A stretch of 64,000 bases of DNA, taken from Strobilurus pachycystidiatus. Lineage: Eukaryota > Basidiomycota > Agaricomycetes > Agaricales > Physalacriaceae. Of the stretch, positions 21,596 through 32,394 are shown one piece after another. Positions within the stretch are counted from its first letter, which is position 1. Each line of letters begins with the position of its first letter. The notes beneath the pieces are model-generated. The model was given only the letters and a program-made list of their open reading frames with translations, had not been told where the DNA came from and did no database searches. The position numbers and the translations under genes were made by a program. Location: the NCBI GenBank assembly GCA_019915135.1, contig JAHLMK010000002.1, positions 2,542,001 through 2,606,000 of the forward strand, given 5' to 3'.

Positions 21596-23542
21596 AACAT
21601 CGTCAAGCGTGGCGGGAGAAATAATGGAGATGAGGGCGGGAGGTCGGGATCAAACCGACGAATTGCCCTTTCTGGAAAATGACACGTGGGTCGTTCTCAC
21701 CCAATGTGGCGCATTCCGTTAATTTGCAGTTTCCAAACGGGCGTAAAGCATCGCTCCAATGACTAGCCATCTGGTCTTATTTGCTTCCGCGCTGACTTTG
21801 CGCCTCTGTTCTATGGTTAAAGTTGCTCTGAGCGTGCATCTCAGGGGTGACGCAGCTAGATTTACATCTCTCAATCAACATCATGGCAAGTCTTTCTGGG
21901 ATCTCATTGACTCTGAGTCATCCGAACCTCGCTATGCAGCATCGAATCATTCCACCGCGTACTATAGACTAGAAACAGCATCCGAGCTTTGGCAAGTACA
22001 CATTCTGCTTAGGTCGCTTGGACTATCAATGACCCATCATTCGACGCGTCTCTGGAATGGCTGGTGATGGATACTCGGAGGACTTCTACAAGCACTGGTC
22101 TAACTACCCATCGACGCACCAGTCCTGCCAGAAGTTTTCAACTTGAATCCTGTATATATCACGCGTCATGTTCTCGACACAAAGGCAAAGGTTTGGCCTC
22201 GGGTGGGTAGCACGCATTGGAGAGTAGGTCAAGACATCTTCTTCGTGTCTTGAAGTCGCGCCATTGGCGTAACGCGTCAGCATGCCGGTGGGCTGCCAGA
22301 GGAGCTGGATTAGACACTCTCCTTCCGAGTCCATTTTCCCGTTGATTCAGTACACTCACGGATACTCCACTCTGTGTCGTGCCACAGAGTCAACATGGTG
22401 AGATTGTGCGCCAAGTTACTCATCTTGAATCAGCTCAGTGGCGAGACATGTCTTGAACGACGGGTCTGCGAAAAAGTGTGAAAGAACCGCAACCCAAGGC
22501 CTCTTTCCCTGTCCCCATCGCGGCGCGCGTCCTTGCGTGAAGTACCGTCTCGTCCTCTCACCGCGGGTCATGTGGCAAGGACAGGAGGTTTGTACTACCA
22601 CTCGACACAAAACGCTCCAGGAAGCTCTTCACTGAACTCTTCATTGTGAACGAGCCATCCGAGCCTGCGGATGCGATGAGTCAATTTAGTGACCCTGGTA
22701 CACGGTACACTATTTCCCTCGTTGTTCCCTCGCATCAAACGTATCCGGAACGTATCGTTGTCAAAGTTTCCCCACAGTGATGGCCATTCGGGGCTCGTAC
22801 CTTTGTGCCAAGATACTGCCTCTGCGACTTCACACGGACACGAGCACCAGTACGCGGGAGGCCAAGACTCAAAACTCAGTATAAGTCACGGTCGTGTATA
22901 CTCAATTGCTCCCTTGTGGTTCTTTTCGGAGATGATCCGCCTCGAGACGCATTCAAGTCGACGGCCGTGTGACTCTCCACTCGCCACGTTCATCAAAGTT
23001 TTTGAGCAGCCTGGTGAGTCGGACGCGTGCATCAGTTCATCTTCCCAGGCAGTGTTCACGAACTTGACAGTGCCACACGCTGTAAATCTGGGAAGCCGAG
23101 TAGTTCATCATCAAGTCCAGGTATTGCGCCACCGTACTTTCCGTAAATTTCCATTTATGTCTCTCTTTTCAGGCATTGAAAAATTGCCGGCTTGCGGTGA
23201 TGTTCTGCCGTTGTGAAAGCTCCGTAACTTGCCCATAGCCAAGGCGAGTCTCAGCCTTCGCCATGCAGTTCATGCTCAAACTTGATTGCTTGACATTTCC
23301 GTACGTGGGTTTTACACAGTCTGCGACTTTAAGCAAAGCAACACGATCACCTTTACGTGACAGGGAACCCTTTGTGTACCATCTTCTCAGTGGCGGCGGT
23401 TTGCTTGAATTTCGCCGTCATTCGTGACAAGCTACCTCAGTCAATTGAACGACACAAGCTTCGCGTTCTTTCCCCACTATTGCCTCATATTATTCGGCAA
23501 TTTGCTGACGTTTCTCAGAGAGTTGCAGCAATATTTTGAGAG
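21596..23542. other. Gene-poor stretch of about 1.9 kb
   Basis: ORFs of up to 175 codons (22689-23216, plus) and several minus-strand ORFs (22104-22610) exist but show no recognisable domain and no consistent splice pattern. Minus-strand phrases near 22440-22560 may be remnants of a gene. Nothing further can be supported. Confidence 0.35.
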
Positions 23543-23548
23543 TATAAA
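23543..23548 (+). promoter_or_regulatory. TATA box of the secreted-protein gene
   Basis: TATAAA within GAGAGTATAAATG, 50 bp upstream of the ATG at 23598. Confidence 0.5.
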
Positions 23549-23597
23549 TGTCTCACAGAGCAGTCTATCCCTCAGCAGCACCAGCAGCACCTTCAGT

Positions 23598-24322
23598 ATG
23601 ATTGCCACCCGCCTTGCCTTCTTTGCCCTCACCTTCTTCTCTTACGCATCGTTGCCCTCCACCAACGCGTTGGCTGTCTCCGACGCTGGTGTGGTCAAGC
23701 GCGACAACGCCCATGTCTTGGCGGTTCTCAACAACCTCAAGGGCACCACGGACGTTGTTCTCCCCCAAATTGGTTTGTTCACTCCCTGTCGATGAGGTTT
23801 CTTCATACTGACACGTGATTATCAGATAGCGCTGTGGCTAACGGACAGGACAACGCCGTCACTCTCAACCCGCTCTTCAACCAGGTCCAAACTGCGTTGA
23901 ATACGGCTAACGTTCAGCTGCAGCTGTTGATCCTCTCTGCCGCTGGACACAAGGTCAAGAGGCAGAGCGAGGACCAGATCGCTGCCGTCACGGCTGGGAT
24001 CATCACTGTGTGTTCTCCTTGCGTTGTGCAGTATCAACGCTCAAGCGCTTATGCGTGTCTAGAATATCAACAACTCCGTCGACAACGCTAATAAGAAGTC
24101 CAAGTTCCCCGGTGGCTACCCGTTCGTTGTCAGCAGCTTCACTTTCGCTCTCGACAAGCTCCTCATCGACCTCGACATTCTTGTTCCCGGAATTCTCAAG
24201 GATGTCGTCAAGCTGTACGTCCCGTACTTCATACTTACCTTGATAACTGATCCTGACTTGATGACAGTCTCGATGATGTTGTCGGAGTCGTCGTCGCCCT
24301 GCTCTTTACCCTCCTTGCGTAG
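23598..24322 (+). CDS. Small secreted, cysteine-free hydrophobic protein
   Basis: Four exons starting at 23598: the first ends at 23772, the second starts at 23826, and two further introns (GTGTGT...TAG and GTACGT...CAG) follow before the stop at 24320-24322. It encodes about 190 residues. Residues 1-26 form a signal peptide (MIATRLAFFALTFFSYASLP); a Lys-Arg (VVKRD) soon after could be a Kex2 site. The mature part is predicted to be helical and amphipathic (FNQVQTALNTANVQLQLLI, FALDKLLIDLDILVPGILK), ends in a very hydrophobic stretch (VVGVVVALLFTLLA), and has no Cys, so it is not a hydrophobin. A surface-binding (HsbA-like) role is conceivable but not shown. Splicing and the TATA box support a real gene. 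Confidence 0.75.
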
Positions 24323-24827
24323 ATGCTCGTCAGATGATGCGTGACCACTGAATGCTCTGGTCAAGACCTAATTCTCGTTTACATGGCTGTTGTTGTGTGT
24401 AGTAGTGTGTGTGTATTTCTGTCAGAATGATTCATTAACTTCTGTTTCGAACCTGCCTGCCGCTCTGACCGTTCACTATACTCCTCTGCCCAAACGTCGT
24501 GCCACAGTATCAAATTCACTACCATCGGAGGTGCGCGGAAACGGCTCCCTGACATCGGATCCCTGTGTGCATGTATGACACGCAAACGGGCACAGGATAG
24601 TGAATGCACCGAACCCGACGAACGTAGTTTACGCCCCACGAATTGAGATATACCCGGAGATTTATTCGTCTCGAAAAATCACAATCAGTCAGGCCTCAAC
24701 GTGTTAGGTCCGACGACTTGAGTTCGATTGTTGCTTGGCTAGAATGCGTATTTGAGAAGGGATACCAGAGTCTGAAGCAATAAATTTCCTATTCCAAGTT
24801 CCAACGTAATTCAATATGATAGAAAGC
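24323..24827. other. Intergenic, convergent 3' ends
   Basis: Lies between the convergent secreted-protein and AIG1-like genes. Only 3' UTR-like AT-rich sequence and small ORFs are seen. Confidence 0.4.
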
Positions 24828-25685
24828 CTACGGATGAACCGCATTGAGGATCAAGAAGGACCAATACGCGAGTAAAGTGGCAATAGCATAGATCGTCAAG
24901 CGGACCTCGAATGGGCTCAATGTCAAGAACGGGTACGGGACTAGGAAGACGCCGTCAACGACTGAGTGGAGGGAGGAGAAAAGAAACTCACAACTTCCGT
25001 TGATTCCGCCACACAATTCCGCCCACCAAGCGTACAGGAACGACGTTATGCAAATCACCGGAGCTGCGCTATCCGCACTCTCATCGCGGTACTTCTCCTC
25101 GAACAGCAGAAAGTCCAGAACGAGCGCCAGCCCTGGGATAGCGTGTATCGCCATATCGACTGGGAGCGGCACTCTCGCCAGAGGCGCAGCAGCAGCAGCG
25201 GAGACAGTGGCCGTGACATTCGTGGCTGCTTCGCCAACGGCTGCTACCACGTCCTCGTTGAGGATCAGGTGAGGGAAGTAGAAAAGAAGTGTCCAATAGA
25301 TGGCGGCGATGATTGCCTCTAGAGGCATTGCAGTCATGAGGAGACCACGCTTCGCCGAACGAAAAACTATGTGGCCCTTAGTCTGCGCCCGAGGTTATGC
25401 GAGAGACGGAGAGCGTACATCGCAAAGAAGTCACGTCAGCCGCTAATCCAACTACCATGGCTGCAAGAGTAATCAAAAGCCTTGTAAATCGCAAAGTGAG
25501 CGACCAGGTATCGGCATTTGCATAGAAATGATGACTTACCCAATGATAGTCAAGTGCTGAAAATGTCCCCCATATTGGTTCCGGATTTCTCCATCGATGG
25601 GAGCGTCACCAAAGACGGTGTTCTTGATTCCATAGCCCAAGACGCCTATGGAGGCGGCGTGTAGGAGGAAGGATGCTACAGGCAT
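24828..25685 (-). CDS. FAR-17a/AIG1-like integral membrane hydrolase
   Basis: Multi-pass membrane protein of the AIG1/FAR-17a family, whose animal members hydrolyse fatty-acid esters of hydroxy fatty acids with a Thr-His pair. ATG at 25685 (MPVASFLLHAASIGVLGYG); stop at 24828 after FLILNAVHP. It has at least four exons. The candidate catalytic Thr is in YGGHFQHLTIIG at the end of exon 1; the candidate His is in DMAIHAIPGLALVLDFLLF. Other membrane segments are IIAAIYWTLLFYFPHLIL, SFLYAWWAELCGGINGS and YAIATLLAYWSFLIL. A TATATATAAA-type box lies about 45 bp upstream on the minus strand (near 25727-25740). Length is close to the family norm. The enzymatic role in fungi is inferred. Confidence 0.8.
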
Positions 25686-26294
25686 GGGTGCAGATGATGA
25701 ACAAGTCGTATGCGATCGCAAGTCGATATATATAAACGCGTGCCACAGATGACTGGGGAGATCTCAACCTAATCAGTGAGCGGGGCGACCCCAACTGTAC
25801 AATGCTGTAGTTCGGTTTGAGTTCATTGGTGGCTCCGGAGGTACGTACTACTCTCGGGGATGCCCATAGAAGTGTGTTGGATCGCCGAAGCCATTGACAG
25901 TGGAAGAAGCGCGCCAAATGTCAGGTGGCCCAGCCGTGGATCAGAGATGGGTGAAACTTTGGGGAGGAGGTCGTATACTAGCGCGATCAAGCCGGGAGCA
26001 GAGTACCACCGGTCCTCGTCGTAATATACGGTATAGTGTACCGACGGACATGAAGACATGTCGAGATTGTCTATCTGAGGACTGATCACAGGCTTTCAGC
26101 GCGTCTGACATGGGGGCAAGTTGAAGAAGTAAAAGGCCATGCATGTGACGTACGCGTCGAACTTTCGCTCTCTACCGGATTTGGACAGGCACAACTTTCT
26201 TTCGATCTTCCACCTTCCTTCAAAGAGACACACACGGTAAGTTGTACGCGATTCTCTACTGCAACGACGTGCCGAGAATTGCTTCTAGTGTATC

Positions 26295-27532
26295 ATGCTG
26301 GCTCCCGTCCTTCCTGTCGAGCTCGTCGACGCCATTCTTCGCCAACATGTCGCTGATCCAAAAACTATGCAAGCGGCTGCCAGTGTCTGCCAGACGTGGG
26401 CTGCTATCGGCCAACCCCTCCTCTTCTCAAATATCCTCATCAACAAACCCGCGTCTGCGAAGCGTCTCTTCGCCGTTCTCCAGGAATCTCCACATATCTC
26501 ATTCCTCATCCATCGCGTGCTAATGGCCTTCGACCCGCACGATACCTCACATGGAGACTATGTTCCCTCTCTCGAGCCCATCATCCCACTGTTGGCCCAC
26601 GTCAGCTATCTGTGCATAGAGATCAACGACATGGCATGGGAGGATCCAAGGAATGCGCTCTTTGTTGGCCTAGTTTACAGAGCTGTACAGCGCCTTCCGC
26701 TCGTAACACTCGACGTGAACGGCCTCTTTGGGTTGAGGAACTTCGAGAGTCTCTTCAGCCTTGCCGCAGGGACCTCTCTCAAGTGCCTCTTGATTGACAG
26801 TTTCAACGACGATCATGGATTCGGTATAACGCCACAACCGGTCACGGAGTGCACGTTACTTCCCTCGCTCGAGTATCTCCGTGTTTGGGTTTTTGACCAG
26901 CAGGATCAGTTCTGTCTTTGGATGTCGCTGGCGCAGAAATGTCACGCTCTCCCCAATCTGAGACATATCGACCTCATCACCGCCGAAGGAGAAGATGTGA
27001 ACCGCTGGTGCAGGGCAATCCTCGATGGGTGTCTTCCCGCTGTGGAGGTTCTTAGCTTTAGCATCACAAATGGTACGCTTTCAATCTTCTCTCCAATTTT
27101 GCCCTTTCCATTAAGCTCGATACAGAACCCCCGATTCTGGACGAGGATGAAGGTGATGAAGAAGTCTTTGATCGTTTTCCGTTGGAGAAAATACACTGTC
27201 GACGCCTCCGGTTGACCGTCTACCCAAAAACCAAGCGCGTCAACATTGTCAGGCGCTCCGAAGTTATGGCTTGGTGGCTCAGTTCGCTGGAGGCCCTCGC
27301 TGACTCTGATATTGTCGTTCGTTTCGCCGAATTGACGTTGACCTACTCTACAGTCCATTATATCAGAGATTTCTGGCTGAAATTGGATGAAGTCCTATGC
27401 CGGCCTGCACTCCAGCATATCCGAAAAATAACTTTCGAGCGCACCGACCAATCGGTCATCACCCAAATCCATGACCCAGTCCTTGTGCAGAGCATCCGCG
27501 GCAATATGCCTCGGCTTCATAAACGGTTTTAA
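26295..27532 (+). CDS. F-box-like protein, module 2
   Basis: Exons 26295-27072 and 27126-27532, giving 394 residues. The first AG after the branch region would leave the wrong phase, but splicing at 27125 (GATACAG) gives TNEPPILDEDE and an open frame to the stop. The N-terminus starts with an F-box-like motif (LPVELVDAILRQHV, SVCQTWAAIGQPLLFSNI); the rest is Leu-rich and probably repeat-like. It differs from the F-box-like genes of modules 1 and 3 in sequence and in having no 11-nt first exon. It lies 660 bp upstream of coiled-coil gene 2 on the same strand. Probably a substrate receptor for SCF ubiquitin ligases; target unknown. Confidence 0.75.
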
Positions 27533-27849
27533 TTAAACGAGACGTTCTGTCGTTCGATTAGTTCCTACGTTACCGACTCTGACTGTCCAAATATCCTTAT
27601 TTCTACTACTGTACCGTGTGTTAATCAAAACATCTCCTGTTTGTGAAGGGACTCGAGGAAGAGATTTCAGTACCGGAGTTGAGCTTTGGTCGCGCGCCAT
27701 GTTCAGGTGGGTTCGTCGAACAATCACAGTCTTGCGGCCATTACCGCCCATTTCCAGAAATTGTGGCGTTAACAAAGAACGAGATTTATATCGCACAATG
27801 GATTACTAGATATGGCCCTTGGGTGCTAATTGGGAACAAGAAAGGTAAC

Positions 27850-28196
27850 AACGTTCGGCGCTCTTCCCAATTCGGTCGAGGTCGGCATTTGCCGCCCCCT
27901 CTTTCGTCCCGCCTCCATCTGCCATTTCGCTCATCGTCGTCCACAACGACGACACCTACGTCAACAAACGATGTACACTCTGCTGCAGATGCCAGCTGAC
28001 CTCCGCTGCCTTGAGGGACTGCTCTTTGACCGAGGCACGAGGACGACTTTGACCGCCATCAAGTGACTCGAGTGCGCTTTGCTCGAACAATGCGCCGTGA
28101 CTTTTTAGTTGAAAAAGGCCACCTGAATGGCACACAGCATCATAATCACACTCTGCTCTTACCACCGTCAACCTCTCCTCCGCAACATCATCTGCT
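27850..28196 (+). promoter_or_regulatory. Upstream region shared with module 3 coiled-coil gene
   Basis: The block CTCATCGTCGTCCACAAC (27930-27947) recurs at 59477-59494, followed in both by a GAC-ACCTA/GAGACCTA context and an ACGATG, and at a similar distance from the coiled-coil start codon. This suggests a conserved promoter or 5' leader. In modules 1 and 3 the corresponding region also serves the divergent F-box-like gene. Confidence 0.45.
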
Positions 28197-29881
28197 ATGC
28201 CTGTCAAACGCACGATTCCAGAGAACAAGCGCATTTGCCCTTGCCCGTACGATGCTGTTGCACGATTCTTAGGATTTACAATGGTGGGTTGCCAATATTC
28301 TCTCTTGATCTAATCTCACTTGCAACAGGCGCGCCCTGCAAGTCGCGTGTCAGCCACGTCAAGTTCATCGCCCTCGAGCGCGTCTACTTCGCTCCCTCCC
28401 TCCCGTGCAATTGTCCCTGTACCCAGCGGTCGTCGCCACGTCTCCGAAGACCCGCCTCCTGGCTTCACGGCCACCTATCTCCTCCCCATTCCCAAGCGCC
28501 GTGCCCCGTCACCGCAGCCCGCGACCGAGCCACCAGCTAAACGCCAGCGCACCCTCACTGAGAGGACTGCTCCTCCCCGTCACAACAACAATGGTCGCTC
28601 CCAGATGGTCATCCCGTCACAGCCCTACGCACCGCCCAAGCTCGCCTCGACGCCGGCTTCGAACAGACCTACGCCTTCACCAAGAGTGCCCTCACCTGCT
28701 GCCCCATGCCGCTGTACTGAACTGGAACGACAGGTGGCGGACCTGAAGAAGAACACGCAGGATCTTCAGGCCCAACTTGCGACCACGCAGAAGGCGCTGA
28801 ACGCCACGAAAGAGGCTTTGACGAGGGAGGAGCAGCTTCGAGAGACAGCCGAAGTCGCTCGCGACGCCGCAGTTGCCAAAGGCCACCGAGACCTTAGGGA
28901 TCTCAAGCAAATGCTTCAGTCGGAGCACACGGACTATATTCGGACTTGTTCGCAGAAAGAACGCGCTATCCTCGCCGATGAACGCAAGGCTGTCGAAGAT
29001 GATGAGGCGAAACTTGTGAGGGAACGCCTGATGGTGCGTGAACTTTTCTCTTCCTTGTATCTGTCGGTGGCTAAACATCTTGTGTTCAGATGGCTTCTCA
29101 AAGGGTCGCATTTCAGGAGGCCGTTGCTGCTCATCAAGAGGAGGAGACTCGCCTCAAGGCTGACCTCCAGACTGCTAAACTCGACCTCGCCACGAGCAAC
29201 AACACTATTCGTCGCCAGAGCAATATCATTGACTCTCTACAACGACAAATCAACAGCTCGCCCTACCAGTTCGCGCATTACGAGCAACCCATCGACACCT
29301 CGTTTTCCCAGTCGGCGCCATCGTTCCCGTCCTCATCCGCAGAATTCTTCCCATTCGCTGCCACTCAGAACCCCGAACAGGACAACTCGATGGATGCGAT
29401 AGCCACGGAGTCACCCGCTGTGACATACTCCTCAGCGCCTCCCCCATCCGCTGCAGCGTACCCTACAGCATCTCCGCCCCCCGCTGCAGCACATTCTTCA
29501 GCACCTTCCTCATCCGCACCACCAGCTGCAGAGGCATCAATCTCGAATGTCCTTTTGGAATATGCTGCTTTGGTCGACAATGATGAGATTCCCGGCTTGT
29601 CCGCCAAATCACGCACTGGTAGTACTTCCAAGTCCGAGCCCAAGGCTTCTTTCGTGGAGGGCTACTCCCAACAGGCGTCTTCGTCTGCAGCCGCCCCATC
29701 TCAGTCGTACCGTACTCGGGTCTCTGAGCTCCCTCGCTTTTTTGACCCGGCCCCCTCCTGCCTTTCGCAGCCTGCAGTGATATTTGATCCAAGCTTCGAG
29801 GGGTATTGGAGCGTAAATTCAGCCACTGCGGCTGAGCGCGCTACTCGAACTTTGAAGGCACTGCCCAAGCGGGGTCTATAA
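28197..29881 (+). CDS. Coiled-coil nuclear-type protein, member 2 of a three-gene family
   Basis: Function unknown. Exons 28197-28283, 28329-29033 and 29090-29881 give 527 residues. Exon 1 is 29 codons, as in the two paralogs, and begins MPVKRTIPENKRICPCPYDA. Exon 2 has a Ser/Pro-rich part, a bipartite basic cluster (PKRRAPSPQPATEPPAKRQR), a Cys pair before the coil (CRCTELERQVADL) and a longer coiled coil up to VRERLM. Exon 3 opens with RVAFQEAVAAHQEEE, continues the coil (DSLQRQINSSPYQ), then becomes an Ala/Ser/Pro-rich tail ending in LPKRGL. The same intron positions and phases as members 1 and 3 define it as a diverged paralog. Two hairpin elements lie downstream. Confidence 0.75.
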
Positions 29882-30029
29882 TGACCAGGGTTTCCCTTCA
29901 TCGCCCCTTTCCGACTCACGACTACCCCCTGGAACCCACGACTCTTAACTCCCGACTCCCAGTACCCGACGACAGGACTAGGAAGCAGACTGCAGACTAC
30001 CATCATGTGCCGGCCAGTCGCTCTGCTCC

Positions 30030-30117
30030 AAGTTCCATGGCTCACGATTAAAGATAGACGAAAGCGCTCTCGCCACACGCGGGGGTTGTTTCCTACTTGT
30101 CGATTTGCCGTCGTTCG
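30030..30117 (+). repeat. Hairpin-forming element, module 2 copy 1
   Basis: Copy with CACGATTAAAGATAGACG and TTGTTTCCTACTTGTCGATT. The hairpin core is altered (TCTCGCCACACGCGGGGG), which weakens the stem. Confidence 0.75.
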
Positions 30118-30231
30118 GGTTTGATCCCGCCTGATTATGACCTCTCCGACTTCACACCACCCCGATGACAGGAACAGGATGCAGCGGCACGGGGCGTCTC
30201 GCGACGACTACCGATATGTGCTTTGACTGCT

Positions 30232-30320
30232 GAGTTCCCATGGCGTACGATTAAAGATAGATGAAAGCGCCCTCGCCACGCGGCGGGGGTTGTTTCCTAC
30301 TTGTCGATTCGCCGTCGTTG
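30232..30320 (+). repeat. Hairpin-forming element, module 2 copy 2
   Basis: Copy 202 bp after the first, with an intact stem (CCCTCGCC, loop ACGC, GGCGGGGG). Preceded by the shared spacer ACAGGAACAGGATGCAGCGG. Confidence 0.8.
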
Positions 30321-31591
30321 GGTGTTGGTCGAAGTGTTCGGCGGTGGCTTTGGGACAAGTTGTTGTTTGATGGGTGGACATTGAGCCTATAGGGACTGGC
30401 AATGATACGGAACGGACTGCTCGCGCACCGGGATAATTGGTGGCTTTTCGGACACCACTGTCGCTCTACTCTTCTGCTTTAGCATCTCGTAGCTCTTCTT
30501 TTTCTCTGTCTTTTATACCTTTATCTCATTGTAGACTTTCTCGCTCGATATCTCACATACGTATTTCAGTATACCTTGTACAGTAGCTCTCTCCCTGATT
30601 CATCCGCAAGTATGTGCATGGGTATTGGAAGTTATCATGTGTGGAAATGTTTCTTGACTCTTCCACACATTCATTTATACTCGGCACGGACCCTTACGAC
30701 AATCCATAGTTGTCAGAGTCAACGTCAACGTCAACGTTTATCGTTCCGTAACTTGGTGATCGCCTTCCGCGTTGTGCGCTCCTTCCTCAAGTCGCTCCCA
30801 AGCTCCTTACATTCCTGGTACATTCCGTACATGTCACGGTCTGTACTCAAATCTATTAGTATTAGCTCAGGATCACCTTGACACCTGCCGCCCGAGACCG
30901 CCCGAGGCGCCTCTGCGTTGCATCCGTTCCTTGGCCTTGATGATGATGTTAAGTCGTGACGCGTGAAAATTTGGAGTTACGCATCGTGTAAGAGCTCGAT
31001 AGCCTCTGATAGCCTCCCTACTTGTCCCTGCTGCTGCCAACGGCAGATTGATCGATATCATTGGGGTAGGGAACCTCATTCAGACCAGATTTCCATTGAC
31101 CGTCGAAGAAGGGTGCTTCAGACGTAGAGTAGATAAATACTTTTGTCGGCCTTCTTTTACATCCTTCTACAACACCAATCGATTTGAACGGTTTCCTCGT
31201 CGAGTTGGCAGACAGGCAAGTGTCTTGGACACACTTGGACACACCTTCCTGATCAGGTAGTCCGGCAGTGTCCGCGTGGTTGACACCACATTTGAAGCGT
31301 GAGATTGCGTGGGATTTGCTACCATGCCAGACAGAAACCAGTTTTAGATACAAATTTCCCTTCTAAGGCGTTACGCGAAGTGAGTTCATTTTACACTCCT
31401 CCCCATACTTATCCGAGTCCTGCAGACCCGATTTCTCCGAGTCACCCAACTATGTCCTCAAATTCGGCAATCTGGGCGCGCCAACTGGTTTTACGACGCG
31501 TTGTTGGTTCTCCTTTCAAACTACCCGCTAACCACGCTGCGCGGGGATCTATGGCACCCTTCTTATTTGACATCCAATACACCCTCCTTCA
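30321..31591. other. Intergenic, no supported gene
   Basis: Only short ORFs. CT-rich sequence near 30470-30530 probably belongs to the 3' region of coiled-coil gene 2. A microrepeat (GTCAACGTCAACGTCAACG) lies near 30718-30736. Confidence 0.4.
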
Positions 31592-31597
31592 TATAAA
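31592..31597 (+). promoter_or_regulatory. TATA box of the DUF6593 gene
   Basis: TATAAA, 77 bp upstream of the ATG at 31669, followed by a CT-rich leader. Confidence 0.5.
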
Positions 31598-31668
31598 CAA
31601 CGGAGTTGCAATCTCATTGCATCAGTTCACTGCTTTCAGTCCTCTCGGGTTTTCCAACCTCCCAGGGC

Positions 31669-32394
31669 ATGGACATTAATAACCCCTACGCACAAGGCGG
31701 CTGGTTCAACCCCGACAACCAGAATTCAATCAATAACGGAGCTTGGACACCCTCCAATCCTCCACCTGCTTCCGTCTTTGGAGCCCTCCCTTTCTCCTCC
31801 ACTCCTGCTCCGGAAACCAGTCTTCAATTTGTCTTCACTTACGAGTCGACTATCTTTGATTCTACAGTTGTTGGCCCGCGCAACAAAGAATATTTCTTCG
31901 TCACCAACGACCAAGGTCGAAACAGCGCCGTGACGCTGTTTGGTGATGCCCAAGGAACCAACTTTGCAGTCATCGAGTGGACGACCAAGCCCATCGTCGA
32001 GATACATGGTCTTGTTAAGAGACAGTACGTCTCTTCTTGGCTGTCTCTGAATACTACCAGCACGTAAGTCACGCTGCTTCTTTGCACGGACGGCGCTCAT
32101 GGCTTTTAGACAGCGCGCTATGGCAGCTCGCGGTCGATGGTACTGTTGGGTACCTCAAGGTGATACAATCACGGTGTGGACACTTCACAGGTCGCTGGAT
32201 TCTTATCTCATTGCTTGCCTTTGTAGCTCTACGTGGCAACTTATGCAACTACGCCTCCCTCTCCCTGTGCGAAGTTGACGCGTAGCGAGAGCGTGGTCAC
32301 ACTTGAGCTGACATCCAATGCCGTTCAAGTCGGCCTCCTAGAGTTCTGTGTCGTTGCGGCTGTGTTACTTCAGTCTGGAAGACGTATAGATTGA
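31669..32394 (+). CDS. DUF6593 family protein
   Basis: Exons 31669-32063, 32114-32159 and 32227-32394 give 202 residues. The layout matches a basidiomycete family of unknown function (DUF6593): an Asn/Gly/Pro-rich N-terminus (MDINNPYAQGGWFNPDNQ, FGALPFSSTP), then a beta-rich domain (LQFVFTYESTIFDSTVVGP, YFFVTNDQGRNSAVTLFG, VIEWTTKPIVEIHGLVKRQ). Splicing at 32064 and 32113 joins SLNTTST to ALWQLAVDGTVGYLK, and the last exon continues LYVATY to a hydrophobic end (VVAAVLLQSGRRID). The alternative acceptor at 32110 would break the frame. No enzyme motif is visible; the family role is not known. Confidence 0.72.

Noticed and set aside
22689..23216. 175-codon plus-strand ORF
   Set aside because: Composition and lack of any domain or intron pattern do not support a gene; kept only as part of the gene-poor note.
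25823..26089. 88-codon minus-strand ORF upstream of the AIG1-like gene
   Set aside because: The AIG1-like gene has its own ATG and TATA box at 25685-25740, and this ORF cannot be joined to it in frame with clear splice sites.
31299..31679. 126-codon ORF upstream of the DUF6593 gene
   Set aside because: It covers the TATA box and CT-rich leader of that gene and has no recognisable domain.
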